Shown here piece by piece: positions 25,511-33,848 of a stretch of 64,000 bases of DNA. The stretch is from Desertimonas flava. Its GTDB lineage: Bacteria; Actinomycetota; Acidimicrobiia; Acidimicrobiales; Ilumatobacteraceae. Within the stretch, counting starts at the first letter, position 1, and every line of letters starts with the position of its first letter. Where the stretch lies: the NCBI RefSeq assembly GCF_003426815.1, contig NZ_QKYK01000006.1:124001-188000 (forward strand), in the 5' to 3' direction. The position numbers and the translations under genes were made by a program. Below the pieces are notes generated by a model. That model was not told the origin of the DNA. It did no database searches and saw only the letters and a program-made list of their open reading frames with translations.

Positions 25511-27063
25511 GACTGATCCCCTCTCGTCGGGACCGCGCCCGACGTTGCCGGCCGTGGTGGAATGGTCTGGACCAGCAGGCGCTCGTCCATCTGCTGGCGG
25601 ATCTCTCGACGGAGTCCCTCCCGGCCGTATCCGGAGGTCCCCCATCCGCCGAACGGCATCGGATCGACGCGCCAGCTGTTGACGTCGTTGACGATCACGC
25701 TGCCGACGTGCGCCGCCGAGTACAGGCGCCGCACGAGTGTGAGATCGCTGGTGAACAGGCCGACCTGAAGCCCGGATCCGGGCCGGTCGGCCTCGGCGAT
25801 CGCCTCGTCGAAGTCGTCGTAGCGTTCGACGGTGACGACGGGGGCGAACACCTCCTCGCACGCGACCTGCATGGTCGTGTCGGTTCCCGTGAGGACGGTC
25901 GCCGGGAACAGCGTTCCGCGAACCGGTCCACCGACCAGGAGTTCCGCCCCCGCCGCGACGGCGTCCGCCACCCAGCGCTCGGCACGAGACGCGGCCGCCG
26001 CGTTGATCATCGGCCCGAGTGTGGTGCGCCGGTCGCGGGGGTCGCCGAGCACGTGAGTGCGGACCTGGCCGACGAGGGCCGACAGAAACGTGTCGGCCAC
26101 GTCGCGGTGCACGAGGATGCGCTGGACCGAGGCGCACACCTGCCCGGCGAGCAGGAAGCCACCGATCGAACAACGCGCCGCGGCATGGGCGACGTCGGCG
26201 TCGCGGTGGACGATCGTCGCCCCGTTGCCTCCGAGCTCGAGCAGCAGCCGCTTCGAGGTGAGCACCGCGCGTGACGCCAGCTGCCACCCGACGCCGGTCG
26301 AGCCGGTGAACTGGAACGTCTTGATGCGGCGATCGGTGACGAGGCGATCCGCGACGTCGTCGCCACACGGCAGCACGCTGACCGCAGCAGCCGGTAGCCG
26401 GTGGTCGTCGAGGGAGGCCACGGTGAGCCGTCCGAGCGAGAGAGCGCTGAGCGGTGTCGCCGGGGCCGGCTTCACGATGATCGGATTGCCGGCGGCGATC
26501 GCCGCGCCGATCTTGTGGGCCACCAGGTTCAACGGCGAGTTGAAGGGTGTGATCGCGGCGACCGGACCGAGCGGGAACCAGCGGGCCTCGGCCCACCGCC
26601 CCTCACCTCCCGCCACGGCGTCGATCGGCTCCACCGTCCCGCCGATCCGAGTCGCCTCTTCTGCGGCGAGCCGCATCGTCGTGGCGGCGCGCCGTACTTC
26701 CACCTCCGCCTCGGTGATCGGCTTGCCCGTCTCCAGCGTCACTCCGGCAGCGAGATCGACGGCGTCGCGTTCGATGGCCTCGGCGACGGCACGCAGCACG
26801 TCGGCCCGTTCGAACGGCGCCGCGGCCGACAGCGGCCCCGCCGCGGCCGCCGCGCCTGCGATGGCGGAGTTCATCTGGGCAGCCGAGGCTGCGCCGACAG
26901 TGGCCACCACCGTCGAGTCGTATGGAAACGTCACGTCGAACGTCCCTGCCGTTCCGAGCGTGTCCTGCCCGGCGACGACCAGCGCCACCGACCCGCCGAC
27001 CTCGACGCTCGAGACACGTCGAACGGTCGGCGCCGATCCGGCGTCTGGTGCGGCTCGATCCAT
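25507..27063 (-). CDS. aldehyde dehydrogenase family protein
   Basis: 518 aa NAD(P)+-dependent aldehyde dehydrogenase. Key residues: catalytic Cys in LAGQVCASVQR near residue 311, general-base Glu in LLLELGGNGA near 277, coenzyme motif FTGSTGVGWQ near 253, and PFNSPLN near 168. Oxidises an aldehyde to a carboxylate or CoA ester. Two ATGs compete: 27063 has GGAG 9 bases upstream and is preferred; 27072 (adds MQD) would have that box directly against the codon. Lies between the esterase (15 bases upstream) and the binding protein (4-nt overlap). Could oxidise the aldehyde formed from an alcohol released by the esterase (inference). Confidence 0.9.
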   Translation of the reverse strand: MDRAAPDAGSAPTVRRVSSVEVGGSVALVVAGQDTLGTAGTFDVTFPYDSTVVATVGAASAAQMNSAIAGAAAAAGPLSAAAPFERADVLRAVAEAIERDAVDLAAGVTLETGKPITEAEVEVRRAATTMRLAAEEATRIGGTVEPIDAVAGGEGRWAEARWFPLGPVAAITPFNSPLNLVAHKIGAAIAAGNPIIVKPAPATPLSALSLGRLTVASLDDHRLPAAAVSVLPCGDDVADRLVTDRRIKTFQFTGSTGVGWQLASRAVLTSKRLLLELGGNGATIVHRDADVAHAAARCSIGGFLLAGQVCASVQRILVHRDVADTFLSALVGQVRTHVLGDPRDRRTTLGPMINAAAASRAERWVADAVAAGAELLVGGPVRGTLFPATVLTGTDTTMQVACEEVFAPVVTVERYDDFDEAIAEADRPGSGLQVGLFTSDLTLVRRLYSAAHVGSVIVNDVNSWRVDPMPFGGWGTSGYGREGLRREIRQQMDERLLVQTIPPRPATSGAVPTRGDQS

Positions 27064-27078
27064 GTCCTGCATCTCCGC

Positions 27079-28617
27079 TCAGACCCCGAGCAGCCGCTCG
27101 GGGAGGTCGTCGTACCACCGCAGCGTTGCCGCGTCGGGGGCGTACGCGACTCCGGACGAGTCGTCGAACACCATCGTCGGACACGTCGCGTCGACCATCG
27201 GCCAGGTCAATGACGGTCCCGAGGGATCGCCGTCAGAGACGAACCGCACCCAGGCGGCGTGCATCACGTCGGCGAGCTGCTGAGGAGCATCGACACCGGC
27301 GAGCAGGGCGGAGGTGTCGTCGTCGAGCAAGTCGAAGACGTACGGCAGCTCGGTGGCGTGTCCCGCTCCGATCGTTCCACCGAACGCGCTCGACCGGCGA
27401 GCGTGTCGGTACAGCCACGCCCGGCCGCCCACCGCGGCCTGGGCGGCCGCGAGGCGGATCGCCGGCACGCGATACTGCCGGTCGGTCTGGATCGCCGCGA
27501 CGAGGCTCGTCGGATCGGCGCCAGCCGTCTCGGCGTACAGCGCGCGAGCCGCCGAGGCGTGGTCCCCGAACACCGCCCCGTACAGGGCCGCGACGACGTC
27601 CTCGTCGACGGTGAAGAACTCGCTGGCGGCGCCGAGGTGCAAGCGGTACTCCTCGGCGCAGTAACCGACGAGGAGAGGGATGTCGGCGACGCGTCCCCGG
27701 CGGACCGCGTCGATGGGCAGGTCGGGAACGACGTCGCCGCCGACGACCGGCTGGAACGGGATCGTCCACGGTCGATCGATCACCGGCCCCCAGCGCTCGC
27801 GGTCGCTCGACGTGGCCACCTCCGCCGCCACCTCGCCCTGCACCTGGAGCACACGGTCGACCGGTACGGCGCGAAGGGCGTCGAGGCCTTGACCGACTCC
27901 GAGCCGTCGCCGGACCTCGGCCGCCACATGAGCTGCGGCCGATCCCGCGAGGCCGTTGTGCCCGGCGCCGCTCTGGAGGATCGCACCCCGAAAGAGGCCG
28001 CGGGCACCGGGAGCGGCGAGCAGGGCGGCGACCGACATCGCCCCCGACGACTCCCCGGCGATCGTGACCCGCGCCGGGTCCCCGCCGAACGCTGCGATGT
28101 TGTCCGACACCCACCTCAGGGCCGCGATCTGATCGAGCGTGCCGTAGTTCCCCGAGCCCGGCGTGTCGTCGCCGACGTGGAGGAATCCCTCGGCGCCGAG
28201 GCGGTAGTTGATGGTGACGCACACGACGCCGTCACGGGCGAAGCGAGAGCCGTCGTAGAGGTCCTCGTTGCCCGAGCCGACCTGGAATCCGCCACCGTGA
28301 ATCCACACCAGGACCGGCAGTGACGCTCCCGCGTCCGGCGTCCACACATTGAGGTTGAGGCAGTCGCCGCCCTGCGCACCGCGAGGCTGGAAGACGCGAT
28401 CGAGCGGCGCCGGTACCGGGTTCTGGGGAACAACGACCCCAAGGGCCGAGGCGTCGCGGACGCCGGACCACGGCGCCGGGGGGACCGGGCTCGCGAAGCG
28501 GCCGGCTCCGACGGGCGCGGCGGCGAACGGAACGCCGTAGAAGGCATGGACCCCGGAGCAGCCGGCGCGCCGCGTCGGCGTTCCACGGAGGGCTCCACCA
28601 CTGGTCGTCACCCTCAC
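27079..28617 (-). CDS. type-B carboxylesterase
   Basis: 512 aa alpha/beta-hydrolase of the carboxylesterase type-B family. Nucleophile elbow GESSGAM near residue 182, oxyanion hole WIHGGGFQVG near 107, GGDCLNLNVW near 83, and catalytic His in GAGHATELPYVF near 412. No signal peptide is seen, so cytosolic. GTG at 28617 (MRVTTSGGA) overlaps the amidase stop (GTGA) and is preferred over the much longer open frame, whose first residues look like out-of-frame amidase sequence. Hydrolyses an ester or possibly a carbamate; sits between amidase and aldehyde dehydrogenase in one operon. Confidence 0.88.
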   Translation of the reverse strand: MRVTTSGGALRGTPTRRAGCSGVHAFYGVPFAAAPVGAGRFASPVPPAPWSGVRDASALGVVVPQNPVPAPLDRVFQPRGAQGGDCLNLNVWTPDAGASLPVLVWIHGGGFQVGSGNEDLYDGSRFARDGVVCVTINYRLGAEGFLHVGDDTPGSGNYGTLDQIAALRWVSDNIAAFGGDPARVTIAGESSGAMSVAALLAAPGARGLFRGAILQSGAGHNGLAGSAAAHVAAEVRRRLGVGQGLDALRAVPVDRVLQVQGEVAAEVATSSDRERWGPVIDRPWTIPFQPVVGGDVVPDLPIDAVRRGRVADIPLLVGYCAEEYRLHLGAASEFFTVDEDVVAALYGAVFGDHASAARALYAETAGADPTSLVAAIQTDRQYRVPAIRLAAAQAAVGGRAWLYRHARRSSAFGGTIGAGHATELPYVFDLLDDDTSALLAGVDAPQQLADVMHAAWVRFVSDGDPSGPSLTWPMVDATCPTMVFDDSSGVAYAPDAATLRWYDDLPERLLGV

Positions 28618-30011
28618 AGCGGGGCCACCAATCCGAGGCCGAGGACGCGCTCCAGGTGCGCCATCGTCGCGAGCGCCCCGGCTTCGTCGAAGTGGGGCGC
28701 GACCACCTGGATGCCGATCGGCAGGCCCTCGGCGCTGAAGCCGGCACACACGGTGCCGGCAGGGTGGCGCGACATGTTGAAGAGGCCAGGGAACCGGGTC
28801 CAGTACGGGTCCGGCGTGCCGTTGACCGTTCCGTCGGCTCCGATGCGAGGGGTCAGACCCGCGTTGACAGGGCAGAGGAGTATCGGGACGCGGGCGAAGA
28901 CCTCGGCGAGCGAGGCGTTGACGTGGTAGCAGGCGTCGAGCGTCCGGGCGTGCTCGACCGCGGTGACGTCCTTGCCCAACGTGATCAGGGTTCTCAGGGT
29001 CGGGTCGATCTCATCCCACTCGGGCGTTCCCTCGTGATGCCCGAGCACCTTGCGACGCGACACCGTCCAGATGCGGAAGAAGTCGAGCGACGGGTCCTCC
29101 GCGAAGGGGCCGTCGACCTCGATCACGTCACAGCCTGCGGCGGCCAGCGCCGCGACGGCAGACTCGCACACCTTCATCACCTCGGCGTCGACCTCGGCGA
29201 ACCCGAGGTCGGGCGACCATCCGACCCGGGGCGGCGCAGGCGCTGTGACGACGTGGTCGTGCCACGACGTCGCCTGGCGTGGCAGGGAGAACGGGTCGCA
29301 CGGATGGGGACCCGCGACCGTGTCGAGGACGTAGGCCACGTCGGCCGCACGGCAGGCCATCGGACCATCCACGGTCATCAGCCCGGTACCGGGGGCCGCC
29401 GGGCCGGGGATCGGCACACGCCCCTGCTGTGGCTTGAGCGCCGAGAGCCCGCACAGGGCGGCCGGGATGCGGATCGATCCGCCGCCGTCCGACCCGGTCG
29501 CGAGGGGGACGATCCCACTGGCGATCGCCGCCGCCGAGCCACCCGACGACCCGCCGGCGCTGTGGTCGAGCGACCAGGGGTTTCGGGTCGGGCCGAACAC
29601 GCGGTTGTCCGTCACCGCCTTGTGCCCGTACTCCGGCGCGTTCGTCTTTCCGATGACGACGCACCCAGCGGCGCGGAGGCGGGCGACCTGCAGGCTGTCG
29701 GCCGTGGCGGGGGGCGCGTCGGCCTCCAGCGCCGACCCGTGGGTCGTGCGGAACCCGGCAGCGTCCTCGAGATCCTTCACCCCGATCGGGATCCCGGCGA
29801 GCGGACCGACGTGGTCGCCGCGTACGAGTCGCTCGTCGATGGTGCGCGCCTCGGCGAGTGCTCGGTCGCCGTCCCAGTCGACGAACGCGTTCACCTGGGA
29901 GTTCACCTCCTCGAGCCGCCGGAGCGCGTGTTCCACCAGATCGGCCGCCGCCAGCTCGCGCCGCCGGATCAGCCGACTGAGGTCGGCCAGCCGTATGTCA
30001 CGAACGTCCAT
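28614..30011 (-). CDS. amidase signature family protein
   Basis: 465 aa, usual length. The Ser-cisSer-Lys triad is visible: Lys in GIPIGVKDL near residue 78, and the serines in HSAGGSSGGSAAAIASG near residue 150 with the GSDGGGSIRIPA segment near 172. Hydrolyses an amide to acid and ammonia or amine. ATG at 30011 is preceded by GGAGGG with good spacing. First gene of a six-gene operon that ends with the Liv-type importer, divergent from a TetR regulator whose candidate operator lies between them. Typical neighbours suggest catabolism of an amide or ester compound taken up by the transporter (inference). Confidence 0.9.
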   Translation of the reverse strand: MDVRDIRLADLSRLIRRRELAAADLVEHALRRLEEVNSQVNAFVDWDGDRALAEARTIDERLVRGDHVGPLAGIPIGVKDLEDAAGFRTTHGSALEADAPPATADSLQVARLRAAGCVVIGKTNAPEYGHKAVTDNRVFGPTRNPWSLDHSAGGSSGGSAAAIASGIVPLATGSDGGGSIRIPAALCGLSALKPQQGRVPIPGPAAPGTGLMTVDGPMACRAADVAYVLDTVAGPHPCDPFSLPRQATSWHDHVVTAPAPPRVGWSPDLGFAEVDAEVMKVCESAVAALAAAGCDVIEVDGPFAEDPSLDFFRIWTVSRRKVLGHHEGTPEWDEIDPTLRTLITLGKDVTAVEHARTLDACYHVNASLAEVFARVPILLCPVNAGLTPRIGADGTVNGTPDPYWTRFPGLFNMSRHPAGTVCAGFSAEGLPIGIQVVAPHFDEAGALATMAHLERVLGLGLVAPL

Positions 30012-30094
30012 CCTGAGCCCTCCTGATTCTTCCGATCACCCCGGGACGAGCGGACCGATCTCGCCGGGACGAGGCCCCGTCACACGATCGCCCC

Positions 30095-30120
30095 GGTACT
30101 GATTGACCCATATTGGTACC
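30095..30120. promoter_or_regulatory. candidate TetR operator between amidase operon and tetR
   Basis: Imperfect 26-bp palindrome: GGTAC at 30095-30099 and GTACC at 30116-30120 are inverted arms, with additional inner AT..AT symmetry. It ends directly before the ATG at 30121 and lies in the 109-base divergent region. Position and symmetry fit autoregulation by the adjacent TetR protein; not proven. Confidence 0.5.
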
Positions 30121-30786
30121 ATGAGTGGACGCGCCGATGTGCGTGCCACCTCCATGACTGCGCCGATCGATCAGCCACCCCCGCCCCGTCTCGGACCGCC
30201 CTCCGAACAGCTGACGCCCCGTCAGCGCGAGGTTCTCGACGACCTCGAGGCGATCATCGTCGCCGAGGGCTTCGCTCACCTGACGGTCGGCGAGCTGGCG
30301 CGCCGCCTGCGTTGCTCGCGCCGAACGCTCTACGAGCTGGCGCCGACGAAGGACGACCTGGTGCTGCTGGTGATCGACCGCCGCCTGCGGCGGACGGGAG
30401 CGATCGCGCGTGAGCACATGGCGGCTGCCGACGATCCGGGAGACAAGATCGACGCCTACCTCATCCGTTCGGGTCTCCGGCCGACGTCGCTGCGGTTCGC
30501 CGACGACGTGGCAGCCCACCCCGCAGCCCACCGACTGTTCGGCGATCACTACCACTTCGCGATCACGATGCTCGCCGACGTGCTGCGCGCCGGCATGGCG
30601 ACCGGCCGCGTCCGTCCCGTCGATCCGCTGGTCGTGGGCGAGATCATCGACGCCGCGCTGGAACGTCTCGCTCGGCCCGACGTGCTGCGCGCGACCGGCC
30701 GCAGCTTCTTCGACCTCGCCGAGGACCTCAGCGCGCTCGTTCGGTACGGCCTGTTGCTCGAACCGGCATCCGACGACGATCGTTGA
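30121..30786 (+). CDS. TetR family transcriptional regulator
   Basis: 221 aa. N-terminal helix-turn-helix at about residues 35-80: EGFAHLTVGELARRLRCSRRTLYELAPTKDDLV pattern (LTVGELARRLRCSRRTLYEL near 54) is TetR-type; C-terminal helical ligand-binding region follows. ATG at 30121 has no ribosome-binding site and follows a palindrome directly, so translation may be leaderless, or begin at the ATG at 30154 (MTAPIDQP). Divergent from the amidase-esterase-transporter operon, which it probably represses until the substrate appears. The VOC-family gene lies 5 bases beyond its stop on the other strand. Confidence 0.85.
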   Translation: MSGRADVRATSMTAPIDQPPPPRLGPPSEQLTPRQREVLDDLEAIIVAEGFAHLTVGELARRLRCSRRTLYELAPTKDDLVLLVIDRRLRRTGAIAREHMAAADDPGDKIDAYLIRSGLRPTSLRFADDVAAHPAAHRLFGDHYHFAITMLADVLRAGMATGRVRPVDPLVVGEIIDAALERLARPDVLRATGRSFFDLAEDLSALVRYGLLLEPASDDDR

Positions 30787-30791
30787 CGGAG

Positions 30792-31520
30792 TCACACCAG
30801 CTGGATCCTCGTCCGGGCGACGACGTACACCTCGCCGACGCGTTCACGGTCCGTCGCTTCCAGATCGATCGCCGTGAGGCGGTCCGGCGATTCGCCACCG
30901 GACTCCGTGAAGCGGATCGTTGCGCCGTCGACCGCCACGTGTCCATCGCGTCCGACGCCGACTCCGGCGATACCTGCGATTCGCTCGGCCACCCGGCGCG
31001 CGTTCCGAGCGGCGATCTCGACGCCGACGATGCCGCCCACCACCTGCTCGCGGCGGTGGAGATGCCACGCCTCACCCGCGTACGGCCAGGCCTGTGGCGG
31101 CTGGGGATGCTCCAGGGTGAAGAAGGTGCCGCCCGTGTCGCCTGGGTGAAGATGACGCGCCGACGCCGACGCGCCGTTGAGCGAGCGGTCATCGAACGCG
31201 TACACCGTTCGCACGTCGGCTGCCGCGGCTCGCTCGGCAGCGGCCGGGAGATCATCGACCTGGATGCAGACCATGTAGCCGGCGTCGCCCCCCTGGGCGA
31301 GGAGGAAGCGAGCCGCTGGCGCCGAGTCGACGACTGGCTCGCACACCTCGATGAAGGTGTCCCCGACAGCGAGGACGGCGTTGCGGAGCCCGAACTCCTC
31401 GGCGAAGTCGTCTCGCTGGGTCACGGCCACCCCGAGAAGGTCCGTCAGCCGGCGTTCGACCGCGTCGAGATCCGACGTGCACAGCACGACGTGACGCACG
31501 CGAGTCTTCGAGACGGTCAT
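30792..31520 (-). CDS. VOC family (glyoxalase/dioxygenase fold) protein
   Basis: 242 aa. N-terminal vicinal-oxygen-chelate domain starts TRVRHVVLCTSDLDAVERRLTDLLGV (residues 6-31), with metal-type His near 10 and Glu in GDTFIEVCEP near residue 57. A second, more degenerate half begins around VVGGIVGVEIAAR (near 163), so this is a two-module VOC protein of the methylmalonyl-CoA-epimerase-like type, although exact reaction is unknown. ATG at 31520 overlaps the stop of the dehydratase gene (ATGA). Likely regulated by the LacI protein at 32822 through the shared promoter. Confidence 0.8.
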   Translation of the reverse strand: MTVSKTRVRHVVLCTSDLDAVERRLTDLLGVAVTQRDDFAEEFGLRNAVLAVGDTFIEVCEPVVDSAPAARFLLAQGGDAGYMVCIQVDDLPAAAERAAAADVRTVYAFDDRSLNGASASARHLHPGDTGGTFFTLEHPQPPQAWPYAGEAWHLHRREQVVGGIVGVEIAARNARRVAERIAGIAGVGVGRDGHVAVDGATIRFTESGGESPDRLTAIDLEATDRERVGEVYVVARTRIQLV

Positions 31521-32704
31521 CCTGCAGCCTCGATCACGACGGGCGGCGCGGTGGAGAATCGCTCGAGGATGTCACGATCGAGCTCCACACCGAGCCCGGG
31601 CTGCTCCGTCAGCTGGAGCCATCCCTTCTCCACGTGCGGGCGCCGGCTGAAGAGGTGAGCCCAGAGCGGATCCCGGTCGCTGTTCGGGAACACCTCCTGG
31701 ACATGGCCGTTGGGGGCCGCGGCGAGAAGATGCCCGTGGAGCTGCGGATCGTGGTGTGGGGCCATGAGCACGCCGTGGGCCGAGGCGTGTGCAGCCACCT
31801 TCAACCAGTCGGTCACGCCGCCGGCGCGCGTGCAGTCGAACTGGAGGATGCGGATGCCGCCGTGTTCGACGAGGTCGCGACAGGACCACCGATGGAGCTC
31901 CTGCTCGCCACTGGCGATGGGAATCGTGGTCGACGTTGCGACCTGCGCCGTCCCGTGGACCGGGTCGAACCAGGCGACCGGTTCCTCGAGCCAACGGATG
32001 TCGAACGCCTCGAACGCCTTGGCCGCGGCGATCCCACCGGGCACGTCGTAGGCGGAATTGGCGTCGAGCATCAGCCCGACGTCCGGAAGCGCATCACGGA
32101 CGGCCGCGACCCGGCGGATGTCGTCGTCCAAGGCGACGCCTCCGACCTTCATCTTCACGGCGTCGTACCCTTGGCCGGCGTACTCGGTCATCTCCTCCAC
32201 GAGCAGATCGATGGCCGGTTCGCCGTCCGGGCCGTAGTAGCCGCCGCTTGCGTAGGCGGCGACCGACGGCTCGGTTCCTCCCAGGTACCGATACAGCGGC
32301 TGCCCGGCGGCCTGGGCCTTGAGATCCCACAACGCGATGTCGACGCCGGCGAGGGCCGCCATCAACTGGGGCTTGACGCCGGCCCCGAAGTGCGGTTGGC
32401 CGTCGCTGGCGGCGAACACGGCCGACCCTCTGCTGTACGTCAGGCGGAAGATCTGCTCCCAGATCGCCTCGGTGGCCGCTGGGTCGGAGCCGATCAACAT
32501 CGGTCCGACGCAGTCCCGCAGGAGGCCGATGATCTGATCCTGAGGCCGTCCGTGAATCTGGCCGATGCCGACGAGCCCGTCGTCCGTCGTGACCTCGACG
32601 AGCACCTCGGCGGCCCGGGTGTACGGCTCGAGCGACATCCAGTACGAGCGGCACAGCGGGACGGAGATCGCATGGACGCGAATCTCGGCGATCGAACGGG
32701 TCAC
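31517..32704 (-). CDS. mandelate racemase/muconate lactonizing enzyme family protein (enolase superfamily)
   Basis: 395 aa, usual length. Members remove a proton alpha to a carboxylate to racemise or dehydrate sugar acids. The MR-subgroup bases are visible: KxK in YDAVKMKVGG near residue 165 and the His in MAPHHDPQLHGHL near residue 330; Mg2+ ligands in LMLDANSAY (near 193), RWLEEPV (near 221) and ASGEQ (near 246). The KxK plus His set fits a sugar-acid dehydratase such as galactonate or related type (inference). GTG at 32704 has a perfect AAGGAGGA 7 bases upstream. Promoter carries a LacI-type double palindrome; LacI gene is divergent. Confidence 0.9.
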   Translation of the reverse strand: MTRSIAEIRVHAISVPLCRSYWMSLEPYTRAAEVLVEVTTDDGLVGIGQIHGRPQDQIIGLLRDCVGPMLIGSDPAATEAIWEQIFRLTYSRGSAVFAASDGQPHFGAGVKPQLMAALAGVDIALWDLKAQAAGQPLYRYLGGTEPSVAAYASGGYYGPDGEPAIDLLVEEMTEYAGQGYDAVKMKVGGVALDDDIRRVAAVRDALPDVGLMLDANSAYDVPGGIAAAKAFEAFDIRWLEEPVAWFDPVHGTAQVATSTTIPIASGEQELHRWSCRDLVEHGGIRILQFDCTRAGGVTDWLKVAAHASAHGVLMAPHHDPQLHGHLLAAAPNGHVQEVFPNSDRDPLWAHLFSRRPHVEKGWLQLTEQPGLGVELDRDILERFSTAPPVVIEAAG

Positions 32705-32715
32705 GAACGGTCCTC

Positions 32716-32746
32716 CTTGGAAACGTTTCTTGGATACGTTTCCAAG
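32716..32746. promoter_or_regulatory. LacI-type operator pair
   Basis: Inverted arms CTTGGAAACGT (32716-32726) and ACGTTTCCAAG (32736-32746), 11 bp each, with a 9-base spacer. Each half also resembles the general LacI/GalR palindrome GGAAACGTTTCC (32719-32729 and 32732-32743). It lies just upstream of the ribosome-binding site of the dehydratase, in the divergent region with the LacI gene. Confidence 0.8.
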
Positions 32747-32821
32747 ACCGTACAGTGCACGACCGCGCCGGCGCAAGCCGTACGCCGAATTCACCCACCG
32801 AGATCCAGGAGACGACGAGCG

Positions 32822-33832
32822 ATGCGAACGACCGTGCGCGACGTGGCCCGCGAAGCCGGAGTCGCCATCTCGTCGGTGTCCCGCGTGTTGAGCGGCCATC
32901 CCAATGTGCGCGAGGAGTTGCGCCAGCGTGTTCTGGAAGCAGCCGACCGGCTCGGTTACCGCACCAACCTCATCGCACGGAGCTTCCGCACCGACACGAC
33001 TCGCTCGATCGGGTTCATCGTCGGCGACATCTCCAACCCGCTCATGGCCGAGATCGCCCTCGGAGCGGAACGGGTGCTGGCGGCGAACGGCTATGCGACA
33101 CTGCTCACGAACTCCGAGGGCGATCCGAACCTGGACGCCCACAACGTGGGGATCTTCGAGCAGCGACGGGTCGACGGCGTGCTGCTGTCGCTCGCCAGCG
33201 AACGGCACGCTCGCACCCTGGCTGCGCTGCGGGCGCTCGACGTGCCACGGGTGGTCATCGATCGGCGTCTCCCGCCCGACCTCGCCGCCAGCGCGGTGTG
33301 GTCCGACCATGCCGTCGGCGTGCGCGCCGCAGTCGACGATCTCGTCTCGTGCGGCCACCACCGGATCGCCCTGGTCGTCGGCAACCCGATGCGGCCGTCC
33401 CGCGAGCGGCAACGAGCGTTCGAGAAGGCCGCCGCTGCGCACGACCTCGGTGACGGCGCGGTCGTCGTCGGCGGCTCGATGACGATCGCCCACGGCGAGG
33501 CGGCGGCTGACGACCTCCTCACCGCACACGATCCTCCGACGGCGATCATCCTCGGCGGCAACCAGCTCCTCGTCGGTGCGTTGAGGTCGATGCGTCGGCA
33601 CCGGATCTCGGTCGGCACCGACGTGTCACTCGTGACGTGTGACGACCTCCCTCTCGCCGAGCTTCACGACCCTCCGATCGCGGTGATCACCCGCGATCTC
33701 GGGGCCCTCGGACGCACCGCGGCCGAGCTTCTCGTCGAGCGCCTGGGCGGGGGCGCAGCGCGCACCATCACGCTGCCGACCGATTACGTCCACCGGCCCA
33801 GCGTCGTGCCACGTCGCACCGGGGGCCGGTAG
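32822..33832 (+). CDS. LacI family transcriptional regulator
   Basis: 336 aa, normal length. N-terminal LacI helix-turn-helix TVRDVAREAGVAISSVSRVL (residues 4-23) with hinge LGYRTNLIARSFRT near residue 44; C-terminal sugar-binding-type domain with SIGFIVGDISNPLMAEIA near 61, and the DDL..AEL..P segment near 277. ATG at 32822 has GGAG about 12 bases upstream. Divergent from the dehydratase-VOC operon. Palindromes of the LacI type at 32716-32746 and at 34866-34879 indicate it controls that operon and the MDR reductase. Effector probably a sugar acid or lactone (inference). Confidence 0.93.
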   Translation: MRTTVRDVAREAGVAISSVSRVLSGHPNVREELRQRVLEAADRLGYRTNLIARSFRTDTTRSIGFIVGDISNPLMAEIALGAERVLAANGYATLLTNSEGDPNLDAHNVGIFEQRRVDGVLLSLASERHARTLAALRALDVPRVVIDRRLPPDLAASAVWSDHAVGVRAAVDDLVSCGHHRIALVVGNPMRPSRERQRAFEKAAAAHDLGDGAVVVGGSMTIAHGEAAADDLLTAHDPPTAIILGGNQLLVGALRSMRRHRISVGTDVSLVTCDDLPLAELHDPPIAVITRDLGALGRTAAELLVERLGGGAARTITLPTDYVHRPSVVPRRTGGR

Positions 33833-33848
33833 ACCCAGGACCGTCGGC

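Noticed and set aside
27764-28617. Esterase starting far upstream inside the amidase gene (to 28749)
   Set aside because: The additional 44 residues are Arg-rich out-of-frame amidase sequence; GTG at 28617 overlaps the amidase stop and gives the family length.
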